Shown in pieces: positions 1 through 7,282 of a stretch of 8,543 nucleotides of DNA; the stretch's first letter is position 1, and the number at the start of each line of letters is the position of its first letter. The notes beneath the pieces were generated by a model. The model was not told the DNA's origin. It saw nothing but the letters and a program-made list of their open reading frames with translations, and ran no database searches. The stretch spans positions 1 through 8,543 of the forward strand of contig DRQL01000013.1 of NCBI GenBank assembly GCA_011371465.1, in the 5' to 3' direction. Position numbers and translations under genes: made by a program. Source of the stretch: Gammaproteobacteria bacterium. Its GTDB lineage: Bacteria > Pseudomonadota > Gammaproteobacteria > DSM-19610.

Positions 1-2
1 CT

Positions 3-365
3 CGCCAGCTGTTCCGTGCCGCCGGGGAGGGGCACGTGATCGCGGCAACCCTGGACAACATCGACCACAGCGCAACCCAGGTCGAGGCAACCCTGTTCGG
101 GCAAACGGTCGGCCTGGCGCGCTGGGCGGTAAAGATTGCGGCTCGCAGGCAGTTGCCCGTGGTGCCCTGCTATTTCAGCAGCGACGGGAACCTGCACCGG
201 GTCCAGGTCGGCACGCCCATCCTCCCGGAGCAGGCTGAAACCGCGGTGCAGCACTACGCCGACTTCTTCACGCAGCACATCCTCGCCGACCCGGCAAGCT
301 GGGCCTACCTGGTGGACAAACGCTGGCGCAGGATACTGTCGCAGGCCCGGGCCACTGGCGTATGA
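3..365 (+). CDS. LpxL/HtrB-like lysophospholipid acyltransferase, C-terminal part (5' end outside window)
   Basis: The reading frame is open from the left edge and stops at TGA 363-365, so about 120 C-terminal residues are visible. The GTG at 36 is probably not the start, because frame and sequence character continue upstream of it. The pattern fits the C-terminal half of the LpxL/HtrB branch of membrane acyltransferases: a 'D-x-T-Q-V-E-x-T-L-F-G' stretch, then an alanine-rich helix leading into 'RRQLPVVPCYF', a short 'SDGNLHRVQVGTPI' strand pair, and an ending with 'DPASWAYLVDKRW', which recalls the 'P-x-Q-(W/Y)-x-W-x-H-R-R-W' ending of lipid A acyltransferases. That family transfers acyl chains from acyl-ACP to a lipid acceptor at the inner membrane. 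The catalytic HX4D motif would lie outside the window. Its TGA overlaps an upstream in-frame ATG of recQ (ATGA at 362-365), but recQ probably starts at 470. The family call is by recognition only, and the acceptor cannot be named. Confidence 0.55.
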   Translation, partial: RQLFRAAGEGHVIAATLDNIDHSATQVEATLFGQTVGLARWAVKIAARRQLPVVPCYFSSDGNLHRVQVGTPILPEQAETAVQHYADFFTQHILADPASWAYLVDKRWRRILSQARATGV

Positions 366-452
366 TTGTCAGCACAAGAAACAAGCCGCCGGCCGGCACC
401 ACACAGGCAAGGGAGCTGACCGTCGGCATGCACCATTTTCATCCACCCACCA

Positions 453-458
453 AAGGAG
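453..458 (+). promoter_or_regulatory. Shine-Dalgarno site that decides the recQ start
   Basis: AAGGAG lies 11 nt upstream of the ATG at 470 and is the clearest ribosome binding site in the window. The frame is also open back to an ATG at 362, which would add 36 residues that look unlike any RecQ N-terminus and has no comparable site. This favours the 470 start. Confidence 0.75.
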
Positions 459-469
459 AGGGACACCGC

Positions 470-2296
470 ATGGAACGCGCACGTCACATACTCCGCTCGG
501 TATTCGGATACGAAGACTTCCGTTTCCGCCAGAGCGACATCATTCAAACCCTGCTGGACGGGCAGGATGCCCTGGTGCTGATGCCCACCGGCGGCGGGAA
601 ATCACTTTGTTACCAGGTTCCCGCCCTGGTGCGTGAAGGCGTCGGCGTGGTGGTTTCACCGCTGATCGCGCTGATGCAGGACCAGGTGGATGCACTCTCG
701 CAACTGGGCGTACGCGCCGCCTTTCTCAACTCCACCCAGGACACGGACACCCGGCAGCGCGTGGAACAGGCCCTGCTCGCTGGCGAGCTGGACCTGCTGT
801 ACATTGCGCCGGAGCGGCTGCTGACGCCACGCATGCTGGACCTGCTGGAACGCAGCCGCGTGGCACTGTTTGCCATCGATGAAGCCCACTGCGTGTCGCA
901 ATGGGGGCACGATTTCCGCCGCGAATACCAGCAGCTGACCGTTTTACACCGGCAGTTTCCCGCCATCCCCCGCATCGCCCTGACGGCAACCGCCGATCAA
1001 CGCACCCGCGAAGAGATCGTCGCCCAGCTGGACCTGGCCAACGCCACGCAGTTCATACACAGCTTTGACCGCCCCAATATCCGCTACACCATCAGCGAAG
1101 GGAACAACCCGCGCGACCGGCTGTGGCGTTTCCTCCAGCGGGAACATCCCGGCGATGCCGGCATCGTCTATTGCCTGTCACGCAACAGGGTGGAACAGGT
1201 CGCGCAATGGCTGTGCGAGCGGGGACGCCTGGCCCTGCCCTACCACGCCGGCCTGCCGGAACGCGTGCGGCGCGAAAACCAGCAGCGCTTCCTGCGCGAA
1301 GACGGGGTCATTATCGTCGCCACCATCGCCTTCGGCATGGGGATCGACAAACCGGACGTACGCTTCGTCGCCCACCTCAACGTACCCAAAAGTCTGGAAG
1401 CCTACTACCAGGAGACCGGCCGTGCCGGGCGCGACGGTCTGCCGGCCAATGCCTGGATGGCCTATAACCTGCAGGATGTGCTCAGCCTGCGCCGCCTGAT
1501 GAACGAGAGTGACGCCGACGAGGCCTTCAGGCGTATTGCCCATCACAAGCTGGAAAGCATGCTGGGCCTGTGCGAGCTGACCCGCTGCCGGCGCCAGGCC
1601 CTGCTGGCCTACTTTGGCGAAACCCTGCAACAGCCGTGCGGCAACTGCGACACCTGCCTGCAACCGCCGGCCACCTGGGACGCCACCGAAGCGGCACAGA
1701 AAGCCCTGTCCTGCGTCTACCGCACCGGCCAGCGCTTCGGCGTCAACTACGTGATCGAAGTGTTGACCGGCAAAGTGGACGAGCGCATCCGCAACAACCG
1801 GCATGATGCACTGAGCACCTTTGGCATCGGCAGCGAATACAAGGCTACGCAGTGGCGTCATATTATCCGCCAGCTGATTGCACAGGGCTTTCTCGATGTC
1901 GACACCGATGGCCACGGTGCCATACGGCTCACCGCGGCCGCCCGACCCCTGCTGCGCGGAGAAATCAGCCTGCAACTGCGCGCCCTGCCGGCCCGGGAGA
2001 AGACACGCAAGGCCACCGCCAGCAGCCGCCCCGCGATTGAACTCGACGCCGCTGACCAGGCGCTGTTCGAGGCTCTGCGTGCGCGGCGACTGGAGCTGGC
2101 GCGTGAACATTCGGTGCCGCCCTATGTCATTTTTCACGACAGCACCCTGCGCGAACTGGCCAGCCTTCGCCCCTCCAGCGATGACGAAATGCGCAGCATC
2201 AATGGTATCGGGGAACAGAAACTGGCGCGCTTCGGCCAGGATTTCATCGCGGTAATCCAGGGCCACCCGGCCCGGGAACTAGTCCAGCCAGAATGA
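470..2296 (+). CDS. recQ: ATP-dependent DNA helicase RecQ
   Basis: This is a 3'-to-5' superfamily 2 DNA helicase acting in recombination and replication-fork repair (RecF pathway, with RecJ and single-strand binding protein). From the ATG at 470 it has 608 residues, the usual length (E. coli RecQ is about 609). Visible in order: the N-terminal 'FGYEDFRFRQ' motif (residues 12-21), Walker A MPTGGGKS (38-45), DEAH box (137-140), the TATA motif III (172-175), and motif VI QETGRAGRDG (314-323). The RQC region has four zinc-binding cysteines at 373, 390, 393 and 396 with the family's C-x16-C-x2-C-x2-C spacing. A winged helix follows ('RFGVNYVIEVLTGK', about 422-435), then an HRDC domain (about 525-600) with 'INGIGEQKLARFG'. 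All core residues are intact, so it should be active. It sits 104 nt after the acyltransferase stop, perhaps in one transcript. Its 3' end overlaps convergent trkH by 18 bp. Confidence 0.97.
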   Translation: MERARHILRSVFGYEDFRFRQSDIIQTLLDGQDALVLMPTGGGKSLCYQVPALVREGVGVVVSPLIALMQDQVDALSQLGVRAAFLNSTQDTDTRQRVEQALLAGELDLLYIAPERLLTPRMLDLLERSRVALFAIDEAHCVSQWGHDFRREYQQLTVLHRQFPAIPRIALTATADQRTREEIVAQLDLANATQFIHSFDRPNIRYTISEGNNPRDRLWRFLQREHPGDAGIVYCLSRNRVEQVAQWLCERGRLALPYHAGLPERVRRENQQRFLREDGVIIVATIAFGMGIDKPDVRFVAHLNVPKSLEAYYQETGRAGRDGLPANAWMAYNLQDVLSLRRLMNESDADEAFRRIAHHKLESMLGLCELTRCRRQALLAYFGETLQQPCGNCDTCLQPPATWDATEAAQKALSCVYRTGQRFGVNYVIEVLTGKVDERIRNNRHDALSTFGIGSEYKATQWRHIIRQLIAQGFLDVDTDGHGAIRLTAAARPLLRGEISLQLRALPAREKTRKATASSRPAIELDAADQALFEALRARRLELAREHSVPPYVIFHDSTLRELASLRPSSDDEMRSINGIGEQKLARFGQDFIAVIQGHPARELVQPE

Positions 2297-3724
2297 AGGG
2301 GTGAACAATACCAGGATAGTGAAGATCTCCAGCCGCCCCAACAGCATGGCGAAGACCGAAATCAGTTTGGCGTCAGCACCGACACCGGCAAAATTGTAGG
2401 CCACCTCGCCAAGCCCCGGGCCCAGGTTGTTGATCGAGGTGGCAACCGCGGAAAAAGCGCTGACCTGGTCGAGACCGGTCGCCATCATCGCCAGGGTAAG
2501 AATGACAAACACGACGATATAGACTGCGAAGAAGCCCCATACGGCTTCCACTGTGCGTTCCTGCAATATCCTGCCGCCCACCTTGATCGGCCGGACCGAG
2601 CGCGGGTGAACCAGGTTGTGGATTTCACGCAGGCCCTGCTTGAACAGCAACAGCATGCGCATGACTTTCATGCCACCCGCCGTGGAACCGCCACAGCCAC
2701 CGATAAAGCTGATGAAAATGAGAAACACCGGCAAAAACAGCGGCCACAGGGTAAAATCATCGGCCCCGAACCCGGTACTGGTAATGATCGACACCACCTC
2801 GAAGTAGGCACTGACCGTCGCGTGCGCCAGGCTCGGGTTTTCCCCGGTCAGCCACAGTATGGAAGCCACCATCAACAGGGCCGCGCTAACGAACAACAGG
2901 AAAGTCCGCACCTCCACGTCACGGAAGTAGGGCAACAGGGACTTGTCCCGCAGCGCCAGGAAGTGAACACTGAAATTGATACCGCCTGCCAGCATGAAGA
3001 CCGTGGCGATGGACTCGATGGTTTCGCTGTGGAAATAGCCCAGGCTGGCATCGTGCGTGGAAAATCCGCCCGTGGAAATGGTCGCAAAAGCGTGCCCGAT
3101 GGCGTCAAAGGGAGTCATTCCCGCCAGCCAGTAGGCCAGCGCACAGGCCAGGGTCAGCAGCAGGTAGATTACCCACAACGTGCGCGCGCTCTGCGCCAGG
3201 CGCGGGGTGATCTTCTCTTCTTTCATGGGACCCGGGGTTTCCGCCCGGTAAATCCGCATGCCACCAATACCCAGCAATGGCAGGATGGCGACGGCCAGCA
3301 CCACCAGGCCCATGCCACCCAGCCACTGCAACTGCTGACGGTAGTACAGCATGGAGCGTGGCAATGCGTCGATATGGGTGATCACGGTCGCACCCGTGGT
3401 GGTAAACCCGGACACGGCCTCAAAGAATGCGTCAACGAAGTCCAGGTGCGGACCGAACAGAAAAGGCAATGCACCCAGCAGGCTCAACGCGACCCAGAAC
3501 AGGGTGACGACCACGAAACCGTCCTTGCGCCGCAAGGTGGAATCCTGGTGCCTGGCCGCCAGCCAGACCGCAAGACCACCGCTGAAAGCAATGACAAAGG
3601 ATTTCAGGAAGTGTGCCACCTGCTGATCCTGGTACCAGATCGAGACCGCAACCGGCGGCAGCATCGTCAGGCTGAAACCAATACTCAACAGGCCGACGAC
3701 GCGTAGAGAGCTTCCAAAGCGCAT
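2279..3724 (-). CDS. trkH: Trk-type potassium uptake protein TrkH
   Basis: Inner-membrane, ion-conducting subunit of the Trk K+ uptake system, which normally works with the cytoplasmic NAD-binding subunit TrkA (not in this window). The 481 residues match the family length (about 483 in E. coli) and resemble E. coli TrkH from end to end. The four selectivity-filter loops of the fourfold pseudosymmetric pore are visible: TTTGAT (108-113), STGGF (217-221), TSTGFG (315-320) and NNLGPG (432-437). The glycine-rich 'GGCGGSTAGGMKV' (342-354) is the flexible segment in the third repeat that gates the pore. The ATG start gives 'MRFGSSLRVVGLL', which aligns with the known N-terminus, although no good ribosome binding site precedes it. 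It lies 39 bp downstream of the FAAL-ACP gene on the same strand and may be read from that transcript. I see no terminator or convincing own promoter in the gap. Confidence 0.97.
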   Translation of the reverse strand: MRFGSSLRVVGLLSIGFSLTMLPPVAVSIWYQDQQVAHFLKSFVIAFSGGLAVWLAARHQDSTLRRKDGFVVVTLFWVALSLLGALPFLFGPHLDFVDAFFEAVSGFTTTGATVITHIDALPRSMLYYRQQLQWLGGMGLVVLAVAILPLLGIGGMRIYRAETPGPMKEEKITPRLAQSARTLWVIYLLLTLACALAYWLAGMTPFDAIGHAFATISTGGFSTHDASLGYFHSETIESIATVFMLAGGINFSVHFLALRDKSLLPYFRDVEVRTFLLFVSAALLMVASILWLTGENPSLAHATVSAYFEVVSIITSTGFGADDFTLWPLFLPVFLIFISFIGGCGGSTAGGMKVMRMLLLFKQGLREIHNLVHPRSVRPIKVGGRILQERTVEAVWGFFAVYIVVFVILTLAMMATGLDQVSAFSAVATSINNLGPGLGEVAYNFAGVGADAKLISVFAMLLGRLEIFTILVLFTPSFWLD

Positions 3725-3763
3725 ACAGGAAGGTTAGCAGCCGCTACAGGATCTGCATAGCCG

Positions 3764-5683
3764 TCAGGAACGGCTGCCGATATACGCCGCCAGTTCGCTG
3801 ATGGTCGGGTATTCAAACAGGTCGGTAACCTCCACCCGACCGGGAAAACGCGCATCGATCTCCTCGTGAATCTTTACCAGCAGCAGGGAATCCGCGCCCA
3901 GTTCAAACAGGTTCTGGTCCGCCTTGACCTCCTGCCCGGGAAACACCTGTCGGCACAGCTCCAGCAATTGCCGGGCGGTCTCGTTTTGCCCGAAGTCAGC
4001 GCGGGCATCCTGCAGCTGTGATTGCAGGGCGGCATGAACCTCCGCGTACGCGCCCTGCTCGAAGTCCCGCGCCAGCCGGTAGCGTTGCAGCTTGCCACTG
4101 GTGGTGCGGGGAATACGCAATACCGGTATCACGGCGTGGGCGTGCAGGCCGGCCTGTTCGCCCAGCGCGGCCTGCACCCGTCGGACACAGTCCGCAAAAG
4201 CCTCCACTTCCTGCCGGAACTGCACGAACACCAGCAGCAGGTCGGCGGCATTTTCCGCATCGCGCAGCGCGCTGACCGCCACCTTGCCGGCCTGCAGACC
4301 GGCGCCCTGTTGCAGCAGCTGTTCGATATCCTGCGCATAGTGATTCTGCCCGCTGACAAACAGGAGATCCCTGGCGCGACCGGTAATGAACAGGCCCTGG
4401 TCGTTCACCAGTCCCAGGTCACCGGTATCCAGCCAGCCGTCGACAAACACCTCCGCACTCGCCGCGCTGTTGTCGTAATAACCCGCGCTTACGTTGTCAC
4501 CCCGGACCTGTACCTTGCCCACCCGGTTTTCCTGCAACACCCGGCCCTGCTCGTCACAGATTCGCAGTTCACAACCGGCTACCGGTTGCCCCAGGCATAC
4601 CAGCTCCACCTGCTGCCCGGAAGCGCCCCCCGGTTCCACATGATCGCCGACCGCCAGCCGCTGCGCAGGCACAGGCAGCGTTTGCAATGCCTGTCCCGGC
4701 GGAGGGAAAGTCACCGCCAGGCTGGCCTCGGCAAGACCGTATACCGGGAAAAACGCGTGGGCGTGCAACCCGGCCGGTGCCATTCGCTGAATGAATTCCC
4801 GGCATACCGGTGCCGAGACCGGTTCGGCACCGTTGAAAATCAGCCGCACGGCACTGAGGTCGAGGGCATCTCCCGGCGCTGGAACAGACTTCATATAGTG
4901 CTGGTAACCGAAGTTCGGTGCACACAACAGGCTGCTGCGAAACCGTTGTGCGCTGTCCAGCCAGAGCGCCGGGCGGCGTACAAACAGGGCGGTATCCATC
5001 AGCACCTGGTCCAGGCCGTTGAACAAGGGCACCAGGTGGAAACCGACCAGGCCCATATCGTGACTCAGCGGCATCCAGCTCAGGGTGGAATCACTGGCCG
5101 AGACAGACGCTGCCCGGCTGATGGCCCGGATATTCGCCAGCAAATTCGCGTGGCTCAGCACCACGCCCCTGGGCTCACGGGTAGAACCGGAAGAGAACTG
5201 GATCAGCGCGGTGTCCCCGGGCTGCGCTGCATGGGGAACGCCCCCGGCATCCAGTTCGACAATATCCTCCAGCAGGCAAACACGCCGCTCGTCGATACGA
5301 CCCTGGTCGTCCGTACCCTGCAGTCGCTGCAACAGTTCACGTTCTGTAAACAGGAAAGGTGCGTCGAAACCGGACATCACACGCAGCAGTTTGTGCAGGT
5401 TCTCTGCGTGCACACCGGCCGACAGTGGCACCGGGATCAGCCCACCCAGCTGACAGGCCCAGAAGGCATCGATAAACGCGGCATTGTTACGCACAAAGAG
5501 CAACAGGGGGTCGCCCGCCCGCAGGCCCTGCTGCTGGAACCTGCCCAGCAGACCGAGGGCTCGCGCGCGCAGTGCGCGGTACGATACCCTTGACTCGCGC
5601 TGGTCACGCTGCAGGTACTGTATACCCGCATCGCCGTCAGACTGCCGGCAAAGCATGTCCGCAAGAACGTTAACTACCGGCAT
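3764..5683 (-). CDS. Fatty acyl-AMP ligase (FAAL) with fused C-terminal acyl carrier protein
   Basis: A 639-residue two-domain protein. Residues 1 to about 550 form an adenylate-forming enzyme of the FAAL type, which activates a fatty acid as acyl-AMP and passes it to a carrier protein rather than to CoA. Visible motifs: phosphate loop SSGSTREPRGV (164-174), whose 'GSTR-x-P' form is common in FAALs; 'WMPLSHDMGL' (203-212); YGLAEAS (315-321); DTGDLG (419-424); a 'GRARDLLFVSGQNHYAQDIE' hinge (435-454); and the A10 lysine K531 in TTSGKLQR. Residues about 340-365 look like the FAAL-specific insertion that disfavours CoA use. Residues about 565-639 are an acyl carrier protein with GADSL (596-600), whose Ser599 should carry phosphopantetheine. 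No condensation, ketosynthase or thioesterase domain follows. The ATG lies 4 bp after the P450 stop codon, so the two are almost certainly co-transcribed. The ribosome binding site is weak (TGGA). Chain length and product cannot be read from the sequence. Confidence 0.9.
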   Translation of the reverse strand: MPVVNVLADMLCRQSDGDAGIQYLQRDQRESRVSYRALRARALGLLGRFQQQGLRAGDPLLLFVRNNAAFIDAFWACQLGGLIPVPLSAGVHAENLHKLLRVMSGFDAPFLFTERELLQRLQGTDDQGRIDERRVCLLEDIVELDAGGVPHAAQPGDTALIQFSSGSTREPRGVVLSHANLLANIRAISRAASVSASDSTLSWMPLSHDMGLVGFHLVPLFNGLDQVLMDTALFVRRPALWLDSAQRFRSSLLCAPNFGYQHYMKSVPAPGDALDLSAVRLIFNGAEPVSAPVCREFIQRMAPAGLHAHAFFPVYGLAEASLAVTFPPPGQALQTLPVPAQRLAVGDHVEPGGASGQQVELVCLGQPVAGCELRICDEQGRVLQENRVGKVQVRGDNVSAGYYDNSAASAEVFVDGWLDTGDLGLVNDQGLFITGRARDLLFVSGQNHYAQDIEQLLQQGAGLQAGKVAVSALRDAENAADLLLVFVQFRQEVEAFADCVRRVQAALGEQAGLHAHAVIPVLRIPRTTSGKLQRYRLARDFEQGAYAEVHAALQSQLQDARADFGQNETARQLLELCRQVFPGQEVKADQNLFELGADSLLLVKIHEEIDARFPGRVEVTDLFEYPTISELAAYIGSRS

Positions 5684-5687
5684 TCCA

Positions 5688-7004
5688 CTAGTCCACGACG
5701 GCGAAGTTCAGGTACAGGGGATCCCGTGGCCGCAGATTAACGTCGGTTTCCAGCTCGACATCCAGGTGCTCAACGGGCTGCGGGCGAATCCGGGCAGCCA
5801 GTACCGCCAGGTGGATCATCATCTCGGTCATGGCAAAGGACTCGCCGATGCAGTGCCGGGGGCCGGCGGAAAACGGGATATAGGCATAGCGGTGCCGCTT
5901 CGCCTCCTGTTGTGGCGCAAACCGCTGTGGCATGAAGGCTTCGGGCTGTTCCCAGAAATCCGGGTGACGGTGCAACAGGTAGGAACAGATAAACACGTCA
6001 GTACCCGCCGCAAGCGGCCAGTGTGCAAGCTGGTCTTCAGCCAGTGCCCGGCGCGTATACAGCCAGCCGGGCGGGTACAGGCGCAGGGTCTCCCTGATCA
6101 CGCGCGGAATCCACACCAGTTTCTCCAGTACCGACCAGTCAGGCACTTCGCCTGCCGGCAGGCAACGTGCTTCCGCAGCAACCATTGCGTAAACGTCCGG
6201 GTGGGCAGCCAGCAAATACCAGACCCAGGTCAGGGCGGCGGCGGTTGTCTCATGCCCGGCGACCACCAGCGTGAGAATTTCGTCAATCAGCAGTTTGTCC
6301 GGCATTGCGGTACCGCTGGATTTATCACGCGCCAGCATGGCATGCGACAGCAAGTCCGGGGGGAAACGGTTTTCCCGGCGGCGGGTGTCGACCACCTCCT
6401 GCACCCGCTTGCCGAGCGCGCGGAATTTCATGGCAAACTGCAGGTCCCGCCGGGTGTCGGTAGTCACCACCTGGAAAGGGTTACCGCCGTGCTCCTGTTG
6501 CAGGCGCAACAGGTCTTCGGAAAACAGCGCCTGCAGCACCGCCAGCAGCGTGGTTTCACTGACCGCCTCGCTGACATTGACCGGCTCGCCCCGCTGCGCG
6601 GCCGCGTGCCATTGTGCAGCCGTCGCGGCGGCCTGCTGCACATAAATGGGGAAAAACGCCGCGATCTTCGGCCGGTGGAACCCGGCCTGCAACAGGCGCC
6701 GCTGCCGGCGCCAGCGTTCGCCTTCGCTGGCCATCAGGCCGTTGCCCAGCAACACCCGGACGCGTTCGATACCGATGCCCTTGGTATAATTGCGGTGATT
6801 GCTGACCAGCACGCGCCGGACCAGGTCCGGGTGGTTGATCACCCAGGTGTCGGCGCTGCGCGTCTGCGATGCCACGCAGTAACAGTCGCCGTACTGTTGC
6901 CAGTACGACTGCATGACCTCCAGCTTGTTGTCGAGCCGCTCCAGGTCACAGGGCACATCCGGCCCGGGCGGCCGTTGTGCTTCGGGGGGGGATACCACGG
7001 ACAT
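5688..7004 (-). CDS. Cytochrome P450 (CYP4/CYP110-like class)
   Basis: Heme-thiolate monooxygenase of 438 residues from the chosen ATG at 7004. Visible: the C-helix WRRQRR (98-103) that contacts the heme propionates; I-helix oxygen-binding motif AGHETT (249-254); K-helix ETLR (305-308); 'PQRF' of the PERF region (about 359-362); and heme loop FSAGPRHCIG (378-387) with ligand Cys385. The 'PFSAGPRHCIGESFAMTEM' form resembles P450s that act on fatty acids and hydrophobic chains, but the substrate is not proven. It appears soluble: there is no N-terminal anchor and the start is proline-rich. No ferredoxin, reductase or fused redox domain is in the window, so electrons must come from elsewhere. 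It precedes the FAAL-ACP gene by 4 bp, which suggests oxidation of the carrier-bound acyl chain (inference). A TTG at 7040 could add 12 residues, but they look non-coding and cover the predicted promoter. Confidence 0.93.
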   Translation of the reverse strand: MSVVSPPEAQRPPGPDVPCDLERLDNKLEVMQSYWQQYGDCYCVASQTRSADTWVINHPDLVRRVLVSNHRNYTKGIGIERVRVLLGNGLMASEGERWRRQRRLLQAGFHRPKIAAFFPIYVQQAAATAAQWHAAAQRGEPVNVSEAVSETTLLAVLQALFSEDLLRLQQEHGGNPFQVVTTDTRRDLQFAMKFRALGKRVQEVVDTRRRENRFPPDLLSHAMLARDKSSGTAMPDKLLIDEILTLVVAGHETTAAALTWVWYLLAAHPDVYAMVAAEARCLPAGEVPDWSVLEKLVWIPRVIRETLRLYPPGWLYTRRALAEDQLAHWPLAAGTDVFICSYLLHRHPDFWEQPEAFMPQRFAPQQEAKRHRYAYIPFSAGPRHCIGESFAMTEMMIHLAVLAARIRPQPVEHLDVELETDVNLRPRDPLYLNFAVVD

Positions 7005-7011
7005 GCCGCGT

Positions 7012-7040
7012 ATTCTATGTCCCCCGCCCTGCAGGCTCAA
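7012..7040 (-). promoter_or_regulatory. Predicted sigma70-like promoter for the P450/FAAL-ACP (and possibly trkH) transcript
   Basis: On the minus strand, TTGAGC (7035-7040; 4 of 6 to consensus) is followed after exactly 17 bp by TAGAAT (7012-7017; 5 of 6). Only seven bases separate the -10 box from the ATG at 7004, so transcription would begin at or next to the start codon and give a leaderless message. This agrees with the lack of a well-placed ribosome binding site: the only purine-rich run, at about 7021-7026, is too far from the ATG. It is a prediction by eye. Confidence 0.45.
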
Positions 7041-7095
7041 TAAAAAGACCGGCAGCGCTCATTGCTGTCCCGTTAACCGGTCGCGCATGTGGTTG

Positions 7096-7118
7096 AAACG
7101 TAAACAGCCCATACGTTT
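7096..7118. other. Short palindrome, possible operator
   Basis: AAACGTA (7096-7102) and TACGTTT (7112-7118) are perfect inverted 7-mers separated by 9 bp. Centre-to-centre spacing is about one and a half helical turns, within the range of dimeric regulators. The site lies upstream of the predicted P450 promoter, in the left-hand segment that has no counterpart on the right side of the larger repeat. No regulator gene is in the window, and a chance or structural origin is possible. Confidence 0.3.
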
Positions 7119-7138
7119 TGAGCCACCCGAAGCAACCC

Positions 7139-7253
7139 GGACATGGAGGCGGTATCGCTGGATCAAGACACGCAACACCTGCCATCCCTGGCCGCTCGAC
7201 TGCCGCGTCCCTGCGGCAGACGGTCTTGATCCAGCGATACCGCCTCCATGTCC
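7139..7253. repeat. 31-bp perfect inverted repeat with 53-bp spacer
   Basis: Bases 7139-7169 are the exact reverse complement of 7223-7253, beginning GGACATGGAGGCGGTATCGC. The match ends sharply at both sides. Inside the spacer is a second hairpin, CTGCCGC (7200-7206) with GCGGCAG (7213-7219) and a 6-nt loop. If transcribed, the whole would form a very stable stem-loop; as DNA it could extrude as a cruciform. It lies upstream of both outward-facing promoters, so neither predicted transcript includes it. It could be the core of a miniature inverted-repeat element, an inverted duplication, or a regulatory palindrome. The perfect length exceeds what one regulator dimer needs. Confidence 0.9.
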
Positions 7254-7282
7254 TCACCGGTGTGCTCGCTTCTGAAGTTAAC

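Noticed and set aside
362..469. Upstream recQ start overlapping the acyltransferase stop (ATGA)
   Set aside because: The 36 extra residues do not resemble a RecQ N-terminus, and the ATG at 470 has a strong ribosome binding site and gives the normal length.
1178..2266. A 362-codon minus-strand frame inside recQ
   Set aside because: It is the antisense of conserved helicase, RQC and HRDC sequence, with no motif of its own.
2606..3706. A 366-codon plus-strand frame opposite trkH, rich in Gln and His
   Set aside because: Its odd composition is what the antisense of hydrophobic membrane codons produces; trkH is unambiguous.
4022..5593. A 523-codon open frame on the plus strand opposite the FAAL-ACP gene
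   Set aside because: It is an antisense frame kept open by GC-rich codon bias. It shows no family motif, while the minus strand holds a complete FAAL-ACP.
5484..7043. A 519-codon open frame on the plus strand opposite the P450
   Set aside because: It crosses two real minus-strand genes and an intergenic promoter, and has no recognisable domain.
7041..7077. Possible intrinsic terminator on the minus strand (a T-run after GC-rich sequence)
   Set aside because: The best stem needs a bulge or mismatch, and it would sit just upstream of the P450 promoter with no gene ending there.
7015..7257. Short open frames across the intergenic inverted repeats on both strands
   Set aside because: They repeat the same peptide segments only because of the palindrome, and have no start signals or family resemblance.
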